Assembly: GCA_018798825.1 (NCBI GenBank) | Contig: CP076354.1 | Coordinates: forward strand, 1,877,001-1,941,000 | DNA length: 64,000 nt | DNA from: Ochrobactrum sp. BTU1 | GTDB lineage: Bacteria > Pseudomonadota > Alphaproteobacteria > Rhizobiales > Rhizobiaceae | Direction of reading: 5' to 3' | Shown here: in pieces, positions 8,542 to 17,449 of the stretch | Position numbering within the stretch: position 1 is the first letter of the stretch | Layout of the letters: each line of letters begins with the position of its first letter | Made by a program: the position numbers and the translations under genes | The notes under the pieces: model-generated | What the model was told of the DNA's origin: nothing | What the model saw: the letters and a program-made list of their open reading frames with translations, nothing else | Database searches by the model: none

Positions 8542-8646
8542 ATAGCATTTCCAGCAAAAGTGCGAAGCGGTTTTGCGTCGGATAATGCGTAAAAACAAGC
8601 AGTTACAGCGGTTCCAACGATTCTTTCTTAACTGGAGCCGCTGTAA
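8542..8646 (+). repeat. Intergenic repeat, family C copy 1
   Basis: About 105 bases: AGCATTTCCAGCAAAAGTGC, AAGCGGTTTTGCGTCGGATA, ATGCGTAAAAACAA, then a stem ACAGCGGTTCC ... GGAGCCGCTGT. Eight copies occur in the window, all in this orientation. Confidence 0.9.
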
Positions 8647-8670
8647 GGGGGGCCATGAGCCCCCATTTTT
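8647..8670 (+). terminator. Terminator after the MotA/MotB-like pair
   Basis: GGGGGGC-CATGA-GCCCCC hairpin followed by ATTTTTATTT. It reaches the stop codon of the opposing ABC transporter gene. Confidence 0.75.
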
Positions 8671-10516
8671 ATTTACCGAAAACGCCTGCGCCTGCTTCAA
8701 ATTGCAGCTTGGCGAGGCGGGCATAAATGCCGCCCTTCTCAACCAGCGTCTGATGCGTACCCTCTTCAACAATCTGGCCTTTGTCGAGAACCAGAATGCG
8801 GTCGGCTTTCAGAACCGTTGCCAAGCGATGCGCCACAACGAGCGTCGTGCGATTATCCATGAGGCTATCAAGCGCCTTCTGCACCAGCATTTCACTTTCT
8901 GCATCAAGCGCCGAGGTGGCTTCATCCAGCAGCAGAACGGGTGCCGCACGCAGGATCGCACGCGCAATGGCAATGCGCTGGCGCTGACCGCCTGAAAGCG
9001 TAACGCCGCGTTCGCCGACTTCGGTGTTATAGCCCTTGTCCAGCGCCATAATGAAGTCATGCGCGAGTGCTGCCCTTGCTGCGGCCTCGATTTCAGCATC
9101 GCTTGCACCGGGTTTACCGAAGCCGATATTCTCGCGAATGCTGGTGGCAAAGATCGCGACATCCTGCGGCACCACTGCAATGCGTTCACGCACCTTGGCA
9201 GGATCGGCTTCAGGCAAGGCCACACCATCCATCAGCACACGGCCGGATTGCGGATCGTAATAGCGCATCACCAGCGAGAAGATCGTGCTTTTGCCGGCAC
9301 CGGATGGGCCGACAATAGCCACCGTCTCACCGGGCTTTACAGTGAAGCTGACACCATTCAGCGACGGCGCGTCCGGACGCGTTGGATAGGAGAAATGCAC
9401 CTGATCGAAGCTGATCTCGCCACGCGGCGGTTGTGGCAAGGCAATGGGATTTACAGGGGCGGAAATGCCCGGATTTTCATCGAGAATTTCTGCAAGCCGT
9501 TCAGTGGCACCCGCGGCCTGCGCAAGTTCACCGCCCACTTCAGAAAGCGCGCCAAAAGCACTGGCGGCAAAGACTGCATAAAGGACGAACTGGCCCAGCG
9601 TTCCTGCTGTCATTGTGCCAGAAAGCACATCACGCGAGCCGAACCAGAGGACAGCAACCACGCTGGAGAAGATCAGGAAAATCGCAAAGCCTGTCAGAAT
9701 GGCGCGTGCTTTGATCGATGAGCGTGCCGCTTGGTAGGCCTTCTCGACAGCATTTGCAAAGCGCCCTACCACCATATTCTCGTTGGTGAAGGCCTGCAGC
9801 GTGCGCATCGCCCCGATCTGCTCACTGGCATAGGCATTGGCATGTGCCAGCATATCCTGCGTCATGCGTGAGCGACGACGCACAGAACGACCAAAAGCGA
9901 TCAACGGAATCACGATCAGCGGAATAGCCGCAATCACAAGTGCGGAAAGCTTGGGGCTGGTGACAACCATCATGATGAGCGCGCCAATACCCAGAATCAT
10001 ATTGCGCAGCGCTACAGAGGCCGTAGCCCCTACAACCGACTTGATCTGCGTGGTATCGACCGAAAGACGCGAGACGATCTCGCCCGACTGCGACCGATCG
10101 AAGAATTCCGGCGACAGGCTGGTCACATGGGAGAAGACAGCATTGCGCAGATCTGCCACCACGCGCTCGCCCAGTGATATGACGAAGAAATAGCGCAGGC
10201 CCGATGCGAGCGCCAGAACCAGCGCCAGCGCCACCAGCATACCGAAATAATTATTGACGAAGACCGCATTGGCACCGGTGAAGCCATGATCGATCATACG
10301 GCGTACAGCAACCGGGACAGCAAGAGTCGTGACAGCAGCAAGAACCAGTGAGAAAAGCGCTCCAATAACCAGAGGCTTGTAGCGCGAGAGGAAAGGAAGC
10401 ATCCGCCTCAGTGGCTTCAATGAACGGCGCTTACGCCCTTCCTTAGCACCCTCCCCAGCTCCCTCTTGGGCATTCAATTCTGGATTCATGCGAATTTGAC
10501 TGTCTCTGCTGGCCAT
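8669..10516 (-). CDS. MsbA-type ABC exporter (fused membrane and ATPase domains)
   Basis: I start at ATG 10516 (615 residues); the frame stays open further but the extra part crosses the promoter of rpmE. A second candidate is ATG 10489. A cytoplasmic basic N-terminus precedes six membrane helices (for example '[18 protein letters not shown]' and '[18 protein letters not shown]'). The C-terminal ATPase domain has Walker [10 protein letters not shown], the signature LSGGQRQR, Walker [13 protein letters not shown] and the switch histidine in VVAHRL. Half-transporters of this kind work as homodimers and export lipids, drugs or peptides; the substrate cannot be inferred here. The gene is divergent from rpmE and stands alone. 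Confidence 0.92.
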   Translation of the reverse strand: MASRDSQIRMNPELNAQEGAGEGAKEGRKRRSLKPLRRMLPFLSRYKPLVIGALFSLVLAAVTTLAVPVAVRRMIDHGFTGANAVFVNNYFGMLVALALVLALASGLRYFFVISLGERVVADLRNAVFSHVTSLSPEFFDRSQSGEIVSRLSVDTTQIKSVVGATASVALRNMILGIGALIMMVVTSPKLSALVIAAIPLIVIPLIAFGRSVRRRSRMTQDMLAHANAYASEQIGAMRTLQAFTNENMVVGRFANAVEKAYQAARSSIKARAILTGFAIFLIFSSVVAVLWFGSRDVLSGTMTAGTLGQFVLYAVFAASAFGALSEVGGELAQAAGATERLAEILDENPGISAPVNPIALPQPPRGEISFDQVHFSYPTRPDAPSLNGVSFTVKPGETVAIVGPSGAGKSTIFSLVMRYYDPQSGRVLMDGVALPEADPAKVRERIAVVPQDVAIFATSIRENIGFGKPGASDAEIEAAARAALAHDFIMALDKGYNTEVGERGVTLSGGQRQRIAIARAILRAAPVLLLDEATSALDAESEMLVQKALDSLMDNRTTLVVAHRLATVLKADRILVLDKGQIVEEGTHQTLVEKGGIYARLAKLQFEAGAGVFGK

Positions 10517-10685
10517 TCTTGAGATTGCGCCCTTGTTATTAGCGTGCGCCTGATGTATAGGCTCGCCAACCCTTTTGGAAGCCGTTGCCTTCGGTAACGG
10601 GTCTTCATATCTGCCATTGGGCGAAAGTGCCGCAGTTTTAAACAAGAAACTGGGATTTTCACCCCAGACTTTCAGGATTGAGAAG

Positions 10686-10907
10686 ATGAAAGCCAGCATC
10701 CATCCCGACTACCACACCATCAAGGTCGTGATGACCGATGGCACTGAATACATGACCCGCTCGACCTGGGGCAAGGAAGGCGATACGATGAACCTCGATA
10801 TCGATCCTACCACGCACCCAGCTTGGACCGGTGGTTCGCAGACCCTGCTCGATCGCGGCGGTCGCGTAACGAAGTTCAAGAACCGTTTCGGCAATCTCGG
10901 TATCTAA
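10686..10907 (+). CDS. rpmE: 50S ribosomal protein L31
   Basis: ATG 10686 gives 73 residues that open with [12 protein letters not shown], the L31 hallmark, and contain '[10 protein letters not shown]' near the middle and 'FKNRFG' near the end. The zinc-ribbon cysteines of the C+ form are absent, so this is the zinc-free type. L31 joins the 50S and 30S subunits at the central bridge. It is divergent from the ABC exporter gene and followed by its own terminator, so it is a single-gene unit. Confidence 0.96.
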   Translation: MKASIHPDYHTIKVVMTDGTEYMTRSTWGKEGDTMNLDIDPTTHPAWTGGSQTLLDRGGRVTKFKNRFGNLGI

Positions 10908-10929
10908 TACTGACATTGATGAACTTACG

Positions 10930-10957
10930 AAAAACCTCGCTTCGGCGGGGTTTTTTG
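10930..10957 (+). terminator. Terminator of rpmE
   Basis: AACCTCGC-TTCG-GCGGGGTT hairpin with a run of T. Confidence 0.9.
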
Positions 10958-11042
10958 TTGCCTGCCTCTCTGCGCAAAAGGGCGCTATAATCGCGCTCTG
11001 CAGCTTGCCATCCAAAAAATGGAAACCAATTTTGGGCAACGA

Positions 11043-11119
11043 CATGCGTAAAAAAACAGATAGAGCGGCTCCAACGATTCGGTCTTAACTGGAACCGCTC
11101 TAAATGCGAAATGCTCTAA
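11043..11119 (+). repeat. Intergenic repeat, family C copy 2 (5' truncated)
   Basis: Starts within the ATGCGTAAAAA part of the repeat and keeps the terminal stem, here AGAGCGGCTCC ... GGAACCGCTCT. The second base pair of the stem is G-C instead of the C-G of copy 1, a compensatory change. Confidence 0.8.
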
Positions 11120-11123
11120 TACC

Positions 11124-11220
11124 AAAACTCCATGAGTATGACTCATGGAGTTTTGGTTAAGCCCGAGTGGCTATTGAACTTTTTCAAGGCGTGATGCGTC
11201 AGCATCTTCACGCCTTGGTA
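11124..11220 (+). repeat. Intergenic palindromic repeat, family A copy 2
   Basis: Same 13-bp stem as copy 1 and the same conserved tail (ATTGAACTTTTTCAAGGCG). It directly precedes the orphan P-loop gene and ends about 20 bases before its start. Confidence 0.87.
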
Positions 11221-11241
11221 TAACGGCTGGAGGTCGGCACA

Positions 11242-11841
11242 ATGGAGCGAGCAATGTCTGGCATATTGATCGCCGGGAGTTCGCATGTCGGGAAATCCAC
11301 ATTCGCCGCGCGACTGACAAAAGCCCTCGGGTGGAGCCTGATTTCAACGGATAGTCTTGCCCGGCACCCCGGGCGCCCCTGGCCTACCGTCCGCCCCGCC
11401 GTCGCCGAGTTTTATTCAAGCCTTTCACCTGAAACCATTCATTGGTTTCTAAAGGTGCATCATGAAAACATATGGCCTCTCATTCGAGAGAAAATCGAGG
11501 GGCACATCCATGATGGGCGACAATTCATCTGCGAAGGATCAGCCTTGCGTCCAGAATATCTGACGACATTGAACACCGCTTCAACCGAATGCGTCTGCCT
11601 TTATGCCGACGATGATTTTTTGCTCAGCAGAATGCGCAACGAGGCAGGTTACGATCACGTTGATAGCAGCCTTCGGTACATCATCGATAAGTTTATCGAG
11701 CGCTCTCTCCGGGACAATTCAGAACTGAAGGCATCTGCGCTAAGCAATCACATAAGACTGGTGAATGCGGCAGATATGGTTGAAGTGAACCAGTCCTACG
11801 AGCAGTTATTGCAACAGGCATCCAATAACTCCGAGAAATAA
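11242..11841 (+). CDS. P-loop kinase-like protein, substrate unknown
   Basis: 199 residues. The N-terminus carries a Walker A loop, GSSHVGKST, after a beta strand (ILIAGS). Then comes 'LISTDSLARHPGRPW', where nucleoside and sugar kinases hold a catalytic aspartate followed by substrate contacts. 'ICEGSALRPEY' in the middle fits a second strand with a carboxylate. The fold is therefore probably that of small-molecule (phosphotransferase) P-loop kinases, but no specific family is certain. GGAGGTC is well placed before ATG 11242; a second in-frame ATG lies at 11254. Two repeats precede it and a terminator follows, so it stands alone. It might be a late arrival, which is inference. Confidence 0.65.
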   Translation: MERAMSGILIAGSSHVGKSTFAARLTKALGWSLISTDSLARHPGRPWPTVRPAVAEFYSSLSPETIHWFLKVHHENIWPLIREKIEGHIHDGRQFICEGSALRPEYLTTLNTASTECVCLYADDDFLLSRMRNEAGYDHVDSSLRYIIDKFIERSLRDNSELKASALSNHIRLVNAADMVEVNQSYEQLLQQASNNSEK

Positions 11842-11871
11842 AAAACTCCCGGACAAGCCGGGAGTTTTCGT
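11840..11871. terminator. Bidirectional terminator between the P-loop gene and yebC
   Basis: AAAACTCCCGG-ACAAG-CCGGGAGTTTT has A-run and T-run on its two sides, so it can serve both converging genes. Confidence 0.9.
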
Positions 11872-11892
11872 ATTCGGAACTGAAGCCTAAAC

Positions 11893-12639
11893 TTAGGCGC
11901 TCAGCTTTTCCATCACTTCGTCGCTGACTTCGAAGTTCGAATAGACGTTCTGAACGTCATCATCGTCTTCAAGAACATTGAGAAGCTTGAGCACGGAGCG
12001 TGCCTTTTCTTCATCGAGTTCCGTGTTGGTCTGTGGCTTCCAGATCGTCTTGATCGATTCGGCTTCACCGAGCGCCGTTTCCAACGCCTTCGATACTTCA
12101 CCAATGTCTTCAAAGGCGCAGAGGATCACATGCTCTTCTTCGCCCGACTGGACGTCGTCGGCACCAGCTTCAATAGCCGCTTCCATGACCTTGTCGGCAT
12201 CGCCAACAGAAATCTTGTAAACGATTTCGCCAACGCGATCGAACATGAAGGCTGCAGAACCGGTTTCACCCAGAGCGCCACCCGACTTGGTGAAAGCTGC
12301 ACGCACATTGGATGCTGTACGGTTGCGGTTATCGGTCAGCGCTTCAACGATGACCATCACGCCGCCCGGGCCGCGGCCCTCGTAGCGCACTTCATCATAG
12401 TTTTCACCGTCGTTGCCAGCAGCCTTCTTGATGGCGCGCTCGATGTTATCTTTCGGCATCGACTGCGCCTTGGCGTTCTGGATGGCCAGACGCAGGCGCG
12501 GGTTCATCAACGGGTCAGGCAGACCCTGCTTTGCAGCCACGGTGATTTCTCGACCAAGCTTGGAAAACATTTTCGACCGCACGGCATCCTGACGGCCTTT
12601 GCGGTGCATGATATTCTTAAACTGTGAATGGCCAGCCAT
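11893..12639 (-). CDS. YebC/PmpR family regulatory protein
   Basis: ATG 12639 gives 248 residues starting [15 protein letters not shown], the standard YebC N-terminus; the frame open to 12840 lacks family support. Conserved blocks include '[10 protein letters not shown]', '[12 protein letters not shown]', '[10 protein letters not shown]' and 'YEGRGPGG'. Family members bind DNA as local transcription regulators, and recent work on relatives links the family to translation of proline-rich stretches at the ribosome. In many bacteria yebC sits with ruvC; that neighbour is not present here. The divergent gene 12857 upstream is bioR, so the shared 200-base gap holds both promoters. Confidence 0.95.
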   Translation of the reverse strand: MAGHSQFKNIMHRKGRQDAVRSKMFSKLGREITVAAKQGLPDPLMNPRLRLAIQNAKAQSMPKDNIERAIKKAAGNDGENYDEVRYEGRGPGGVMVIVEALTDNRNRTASNVRAAFTKSGGALGETGSAAFMFDRVGEIVYKISVGDADKVMEAAIEAGADDVQSGEEEHVILCAFEDIGEVSKALETALGEAESIKTIWKPQTNTELDEEKARSVLKLLNVLEDDDDVQNVYSNFEVSDEVMEKLSA

Positions 12640-12842
12640 GGCACCCCTGTTCTGTTCATATGATGCGCACGGAGAAAGCGTCACATAAGAATGGGTCTGG
12701 CCGCAGACAGGTCGGCCACCGCGCTTTCCGTGCTGAATGGCCGCGTTATAAGGAATTGAGCCGCATTCGTCCAGCAAAAGCGCGATCACGCAATCACTTG
12801 TCGATAAAGTTGACAGGCCTCGACGCGGACCACCAAACAATA

Positions 12843-12852
12843 TTATCTATAA
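12843..12852 (+). promoter_or_regulatory. BioR operator in front of bioR
   Basis: TTATCTATAA, an exact match to the known BioR box, ends 4 bases before the bioR start codon. It implies negative autoregulation. Confidence 0.88.
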
Positions 12853-12856
12853 AACC

Positions 12857-13537
12857 ATGAATCAGCGCTCAAATGACACTCCCGGCGAAACCATTGCCGC
12901 CCGCATCAGCCGTATTCTCGCCGACCGTATTATTGCGGGCGAGATCGAGCCGGGCATCAAACTCCGTCAGGATCATATCGCCGAAGAGTTCGAAACAAGC
13001 CATGTGCCCGTGCGCGAAGCCTTTCGCCGATTGGAAGCGCAAGGACTTGTGGTTTCCGAACCCCGTCGTGGCGTGCGCGTTGCGTCCTTCGATATCAGCG
13101 AAATCCGCGAAGTGGCGGAAATGCGCGCAGCACTTGAAGTGCTGGCCCTGCGTCATGCAGCGCCCCATATCAGCCGCGCCACGCTGGACGCTGCCGAACA
13201 GGCAACCCTCGAAGGCGACAAGTCACGCGATGTGCGAAGCTGGGAAGACGCCAATCGTCGCTTTCATCGATTGATTCTGGAGCCATGCAACATGCCGCGC
13301 CTGCTGGCGGCTATTGATGATCTTCATGCAGCAAGCGCGCGCTTTCTGTTTGCCACCTGGCGTTCGGAATGGGAAACCCGTACCGATCACGATCACCGCG
13401 CGATTCTGACCGCACTCCGTCAGGACGACATTGAGACGGCGACCACCATCCTTGCGCGCCATGTGCAGTGGATCGGCCATCGCCCCGTCAAAACCGCATC
13501 AGGCAAGACCCGCGATTCTTTCGCCATCGTCGGCTAA
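12857..13537 (+). CDS. bioR: GntR-family biotin repressor BioR
   Basis: 226 residues with an N-terminal GntR winged helix (about residues 10-75; 'IAARISRILADRIIAGEI', 'VPVREAFRRLEAQGLV') and an all-helical FCD effector domain ('RFHRLI', 'DHDHRAIL'). FCD regulators are numerous, so the specific name rests on context: an exact TTATCTATAA box overlaps its own leader, a second stands in front of bioY 320 bases downstream, and BioR is known to control biotin genes through this box in alphaproteobacteria. It should repress biotin uptake and synthesis when biotin is plentiful. No bio biosynthesis genes are present in the window. Confidence 0.9.
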   Translation: MNQRSNDTPGETIAARISRILADRIIAGEIEPGIKLRQDHIAEEFETSHVPVREAFRRLEAQGLVVSEPRRGVRVASFDISEIREVAEMRAALEVLALRHAAPHISRATLDAAEQATLEGDKSRDVRSWEDANRRFHRLILEPCNMPRLLAAIDDLHAASARFLFATWRSEWETRTDHDHRAILTALRQDDIETATTILARHVQWIGHRPVKTASGKTRDSFAIVG

Positions 13538-13621
13538 GCAGTAACCCAAACCTTCCAGTTCTTAAGATGACCATGCGAGCTGCCGCACATGCAGCTCGCG
13601 TGCTTGCGGCTGCTTTGATTT

Positions 13622-13772
13622 TAAAGCATTTCCAGCAAAAGTGGGAACCGCCTCCGCAGGGAAATCAGTTCGCCGGACTGATTTCTTTTCCTGCTGCGAT
13701 GCGTCGGATAATGCGTAAAAACAAATAGTTTCAGCGGTTCCAACGATTCAGCCTTAACTGGAGCCACTGTAA
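13622..13772 (+). repeat. Intergenic repeat, family C copy 3 with a 50-base insertion
   Basis: The left part (to GTGGGAACCG) and right part (from GCGTCGGATAATGCG) match other copies. Between them, 13651-13700 is extra sequence that forms nested palindromes: GAAATCAGT / ACTGATTTC inside CGCAGG / CCTG-TGCG. Confidence 0.85.
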
Positions 13773-13859
13773 GCCTCTCCCAATTTTTATATATTTTATC
13801 TATTTCTCACTTGCCAAACACCATCAATCCGATGATTTTAAATAGATCGAATCGTAATT

Positions 13860-13869
13860 TTATCTATAA
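13860..13869 (+). promoter_or_regulatory. BioR operator in front of bioY
   Basis: TTATCTATAA, exact BioR box, 12 bases before the bioY start and overlapping the likely ribosome-site region. Confidence 0.9.
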
Positions 13870-13881
13870 TTTGAGGAAGCC

Positions 13882-14445
13882 ATGGCTTACATCACCCAGA
13901 AGCGTGTATCTTTCAGCCCACTTGATCTCGAATCCCGCTCACCAGCCCTACGCATTGCTGCGGTAGCCTTCGGTACTCTGGTATTGGCAATCTCATCGCA
14001 GATTGCAGTCCCTATGATACCGGTTCCGATCACACTTCAGACACTCGTTGTGCCGCTGATCGGCGCACTCTATGGCTGGCGACTTGGCTTCATCACCGTG
14101 CTTGCCTGGCTAGGCGAAGCCATAATTGGCCTGCCGGTTCTCGCTGGCGGCGCAGGTGGGATCCAGCATTTTGCCGGACCAACCGCTGGATATCTCGTCT
14201 CGTTTCCAATTATCGCAGCACTCACCGGCTATCTCGCGGAACGCGGCTGGAACGGCAAAAACCTGGTGCTTGCTTTTGTATCGTTCGGCGTAGCCAACCT
14301 GCTTTGCCTCGCCCTTGGTGCAATTTGGCTTTCAGCGCTGATCGGCGTTGAAAAAGCAGTAACCTTCGGTGTGACACCATTCCTCATCGGCGCTCTGATC
14401 AAGTCGGCACTCGGCGCTGCAATTCTCAAAGCAGCAGCGCGATAA
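13882..14445 (+). CDS. bioY: Biotin transporter substrate-binding membrane protein BioY
   Basis: 187 residues, nearly all membrane helix. The family motifs 'ISSQIAVPMIPVPITLQT' and 'GLPVLAGGAGGIQHFAGPTAGYL' are intact. BioY is the S-component of an ECF-type biotin importer; the BioM and BioN energising subunits are not in this window, and some BioY proteins function without a dedicated module. GAGGAAGCC before ATG 13882 is a good ribosome site. The BioR box upstream indicates repression by BioR. A DUF1284 gene follows after 7 bases and is probably cotranscribed. Confidence 0.96.
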   Translation: MAYITQKRVSFSPLDLESRSPALRIAAVAFGTLVLAISSQIAVPMIPVPITLQTLVVPLIGALYGWRLGFITVLAWLGEAIIGLPVLAGGAGGIQHFAGPTAGYLVSFPIIAALTGYLAERGWNGKNLVLAFVSFGVANLLCLALGAIWLSALIGVEKAVTFGVTPFLIGALIKSALGAAILKAAAR

Positions 14446-14452
14446 ACGATTG

Positions 14453-14881
14453 ATGACAGTTCGCCTGCGCGGTCATCATCTTCTTTGTATGCTGACCTAT
14501 ATCGGCAAGGGCTACAGCCCGGCTTTCGTGGAAAATTACGACGCGATTGCCGGGCATTTGTCGAATGGTGAAGACATCGAGATCGTCGATGGTCCAGACG
14601 ACATCTGCCAGCCGCTGCTCTGTGAAAGTGATTGCCACTGTTTTAATGCAACAAGCGTAGCTGTTCGGGACAGATTGGCTATGGAAGCCATATCGAGGCT
14701 GTTTGACCTGGTGATCTCGGCTGGATCACGATTGTCGCTCGATGCCATGCAGCTTGGCCGGATGCGGGCCGCTTTTGCCGATGGCAGCATCCGCAAAGCG
14801 TGCAAATCTTGCGAATGGTCAGAGCTTTGCACCCGCATCGCCGTCAAAGACGATTATGCGGGCGTTCAGATAAATTTATAA
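14453..14881 (+). CDS. DUF1284 cysteine-rich protein
   Basis: 142 residues from ATG 14453 (a TTG at 14450 is in frame just before). The start 'VRLRGHHLLCML' is the DUF1284 signature. Cysteines are unusually frequent: one near the N-terminus, a cluster ICQPLLCESDCHC in the middle and CKSCEWSELC near the end. That pattern suggests binding of iron-sulfur or zinc. Function is unknown for the family. It begins 7 bases after the bioY stop, so it should share BioR control; a link with biotin use is therefore possible but is inference from position alone. Its 3' end almost touches the converging phosphoesterase gene. Confidence 0.8.
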   Translation: MTVRLRGHHLLCMLTYIGKGYSPAFVENYDAIAGHLSNGEDIEIVDGPDDICQPLLCESDCHCFNATSVAVRDRLAMEAISRLFDLVISAGSRLSLDAMQLGRMRAAFADGSIRKACKSCEWSELCTRIAVKDDYAGVQINL

Positions 14882-14885
14882 AGGC

Positions 14886-15710
14886 CTATCGCCAGAATGC
14901 AGGGATAGTTTCTTCCAGCCGTGCGCCAATGCGCAAAGGCGCAGCCTTTTCAGCAAGGCCGGTACGATCAGAAATCTCGATCCCCACGCCACAAATGGTT
15001 GCCGGACCACTGGCAGCCTCAAAGCGACCCTTTGGCACTTTCGACAGGAAGCGGTTCAAAGGCTCTTCCTTGTCCATGCCAAGCGAAGAATCATAGTCGC
15101 CGCACATGCCGGCATCCGACATATAGGCTGTGCCATTGCGCAAAATCTGGCAATCGGCGGTCGGCACATGCGTATGCGTTCCCACGACAGCACTGGCGCG
15201 ACCATCGACAAAATGGCCAAAGCACTGCTTTTCGCTGGTAGCTTCCGCATGGAAATCGAAGAACACGGCATCTGCCTGCTCGCCAAGCGGGCAAGCTTCG
15301 AGAATTTTCTCGGCCGCAATGAACGGGTCATCCAGATCCGGGTGCATGAACACGCGGCCCATCACATTGGATACCAGCACGCGGGCACCATTCTTGGCGA
15401 TGTAAAGCCCCTCGCCCTTGCCTGCCGTTCCTTTCGGAAAATTTGCAGGACGCAGGAAACGGTCTTCGCGCTTGGAGAAATCCAGCGCCTCGCGTTGATC
15501 CCATACGTGATTGCCGGTTGTCACCACATCCGCGCCCGCGCGGATTGTGTCGTGAAAAATCTCTTCGGTAATACCAAAGCCGCCAGCGGCGTTCTCGCCG
15601 TTGACGATCACGAAATCCAGCTTCAAATCAGAAATCAGCCCCGGCAGCTTTTCATAAACCGCCGTGCGCCCCGACCGGCCCACCATGTCACCAAGAAAAA
15701 GTAATCTCAT
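14886..15710 (-). CDS. YmdB-family metallophosphoesterase
   Basis: 274 residues. The metal-binding motifs of the calcineurin-like fold appear in order: GDMVG, 'VNGENAAGGFG', 'TTGNHVWD' and 'VGTHTHVPTAD'. This is the TIGR00282/YmdB group, whose characterised members hydrolyse 2',3'-cyclic nucleotides. The length and all predicted ligands are intact, so it is probably active. It lies 13 bases after the 5-formyl-THF cyclo-ligase gene on the same strand, an arrangement seen in related genomes, and ends 4 bases from the converging DUF1284 gene. Its physiological substrate here is unknown. Confidence 0.9.
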   Translation of the reverse strand: MRLLFLGDMVGRSGRTAVYEKLPGLISDLKLDFVIVNGENAAGGFGITEEIFHDTIRAGADVVTTGNHVWDQREALDFSKREDRFLRPANFPKGTAGKGEGLYIAKNGARVLVSNVMGRVFMHPDLDDPFIAAEKILEACPLGEQADAVFFDFHAEATSEKQCFGHFVDGRASAVVGTHTHVPTADCQILRNGTAYMSDAGMCGDYDSSLGMDKEEPLNRFLSKVPKGRFEAASGPATICGVGIEISDRTGLAEKAAPLRIGARLEETIPAFWR

Positions 15711-15723
15711 AAATGCGTCTTTA

Positions 15724-16320
15724 TCAGCCCTGATCGAATAAGTGCAAGCCGGTCTCGGTCAGTATCTGGTGAAGAGCAATGTCGTGCGGCTCATTGGGCA
15801 CATGTGGCACTTCCTGACAATCAAATGCCATGCCGATCAACAGCGGCTCCAGACCGCGCCCGGCAAAGCGCGCCAGCGCCCGATCATAATGACCGGCACC
15901 ATAACCCAGACGATGACCGCGCTTGTCGAAACCGGCAAGCGGCATAAACAGGATGGCAGGATCAACCAGCGGTGCGGTCTTGTCCGGCCCCATAGTGCCG
16001 AAACCCGTCTGAACCAGTTCCGCATCCGGCAGAAATTCACGAAATGCGATTGTTTCCTTATCGAGAACCACCGGCAGGCATAGACGCGCACCCTTGTCGC
16101 GCATGGCTGACAGAAGCGGACGTGGATCAATCTCCGAGCGGATCGGCCAATAGCCTGCGACCATCGTTTCCTTGGGAATCAATATCGCGGTTTCAGCCTT
16201 TTTTGCTGCAGCCAATGACGCCTCAAACCGAAAGCGCGGATCAAGTGCATCGCGACGCGAAAGCACCTCTCGCCTCAATGCCTGCTTGTCATCGCCTCGC
16301 GGCTGTCCATTGTCATTCAT
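15724..16320 (-). CDS. 5-formyltetrahydrofolate cyclo-ligase
   Basis: 198 residues from ATG 16320; a longer frame to 16404 has no support. The enzyme uses ATP to convert 5-formyl-THF to 5,10-methenyl-THF, returning a storage or inhibitory folate to the active pool. Family motifs: the basic N-terminal 'KQALRREVLSRRDAL', 'VAGYWPIRSEIDP', and the C-terminal 'GFDKRGHRLGYGAGHYDRAL', which forms the nucleotide site. In many proteobacteria this gene lies downstream of the 6S RNA gene and zapA; here the same order is kept with one membrane-protein gene inserted between. Called fau or ygfA in other species. Confidence 0.95.
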   Translation of the reverse strand: MNDNGQPRGDDKQALRREVLSRRDALDPRFRFEASLAAAKKAETAILIPKETMVAGYWPIRSEIDPRPLLSAMRDKGARLCLPVVLDKETIAFREFLPDAELVQTGFGTMGPDKTAPLVDPAILFMPLAGFDKRGHRLGYGAGHYDRALARFAGRGLEPLLIGMAFDCQEVPHVPNEPHDIALHQILTETGLHLFDQG

Positions 16321-16369
16321 CAAACGCCTCCACCAATTGCTGCTAGTGGACCCGGAATGGCGGCATCCG

Positions 16370-17353
16370 TCAAGAAGCAGCTGCAATCCGTTGCGAACGA
16401 TCACGAATGACTTTCAGCACAACGCCATGGAAATCATTCAGGAAAACCTTGCCCCACAGATCGCAGTAGAAATTGATCGGCGTTGCAATCCGGTAGCGTG
16501 TGGTGAGCGTGAGACGTGTATGACCATTTGGCAGCGCTTCGAGGTGATAATCACCATTCGTGAGCTTCAGGTAAGAGCTGTCCACATTGATATGGGCTTC
16601 GACGGCCGCGGGGATGGAATCGGTGCCAAACCGAAAATCCCAGGCCAGCAGCCGGTTTTCTTCCCAGCGTGTCACAATCTCCTGAAATTTGACGCCGCGT
16701 GTCCATTCAAGCTGGCGTACAGCGCCGACACCCTCGCCCTCAAGGCGTGCATCGACAGGCTGTGGCACACCGACAATCCCGTGACTGAATGTCCATGACA
16801 GTTCATCCGGAAGAACATGGCGGATTTCTGCGGTCTGCTGCCAGACGACTTCAGGCGAGGCTGCAATATCAATAACGGTCGTAACCGCTCCTTCATGCGG
16901 CTCATATTGCAGCAGCGGTTCAAACGGATAAAACATCAATGGCAGTGCGATCACCAGCATTGTGGAGCGTGGCGTGCGGAAGCGGCGGATCAGCGAAAGC
17001 GTCAGCCAGGAGCCCACTGCGGAGAAAACGCCGAAAAACGGCGCAGCCATGATCACGCAGATGCCGCCCTCCCGGAACAAAGCCATGCTCACAACAATGA
17101 GACCGCCGATAATCATCCAGCTCATTCTCACATGGCGCCAGAGCCCCTTTTCGGCGCGCGGGTCGCTTAGGCTCGAAGCAAGGCTCGATATCGCCATAGG
17201 CAAAAGCATAAGCCCCGCGATAAACGGCATCCATTCCCGCGCCGAGTTCACCCAGATAAGGACATAGAGCGTAAGCCCGTAAGCCACAGCCACTGGAACT
17301 GCGACACGTAAACGTTCGGAAAAGCCAGGAGAATTCGGGGGAGAGGATGTCAT
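16370..17353 (-). CDS. Membrane-anchored SRPBCC-domain protein
   Basis: 327 residues. Four hydrophobic segments occupy about residues 15-140 (for example 'VAVPVAVAYGLTLYVLIW' and 'FFGVFSAVGSWLTLSLI'). The remaining part resembles a START/SRPBCC lipid-binding fold: 'AVTTVIDIAASPEVVWQ', the typical first strand and helix, then 'YHLEALPNGHTRLTLTTRY' near the end. Such domains bind hydrophobic ligands, but no ligand is known for this arrangement. It lies between the 6S-like RNA and the folate cyclo-ligase gene on the same strand, 50 bases ahead of the latter. The domain call is by pattern only. Confidence 0.72.
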   Translation of the reverse strand: MTSSPPNSPGFSERLRVAVPVAVAYGLTLYVLIWVNSAREWMPFIAGLMLLPMAISSLASSLSDPRAEKGLWRHVRMSWMIIGGLIVVSMALFREGGICVIMAAPFFGVFSAVGSWLTLSLIRRFRTPRSTMLVIALPLMFYPFEPLLQYEPHEGAVTTVIDIAASPEVVWQQTAEIRHVLPDELSWTFSHGIVGVPQPVDARLEGEGVGAVRQLEWTRGVKFQEIVTRWEENRLLAWDFRFGTDSIPAAVEAHINVDSSYLKLTNGDYHLEALPNGHTRLTLTTRYRIATPINFYCDLWGKVFLNDFHGVVLKVIRDRSQRIAAAS

Positions 17354-17449
17354 TTAAAACGCACATATCTTTGAAGGATAAGGCGTTTTAGAACATTTTT
17401 GTCTTAAATAACAAATAGCTTTGCTTAGTTTATAGCAAGAGCTTGAAAA

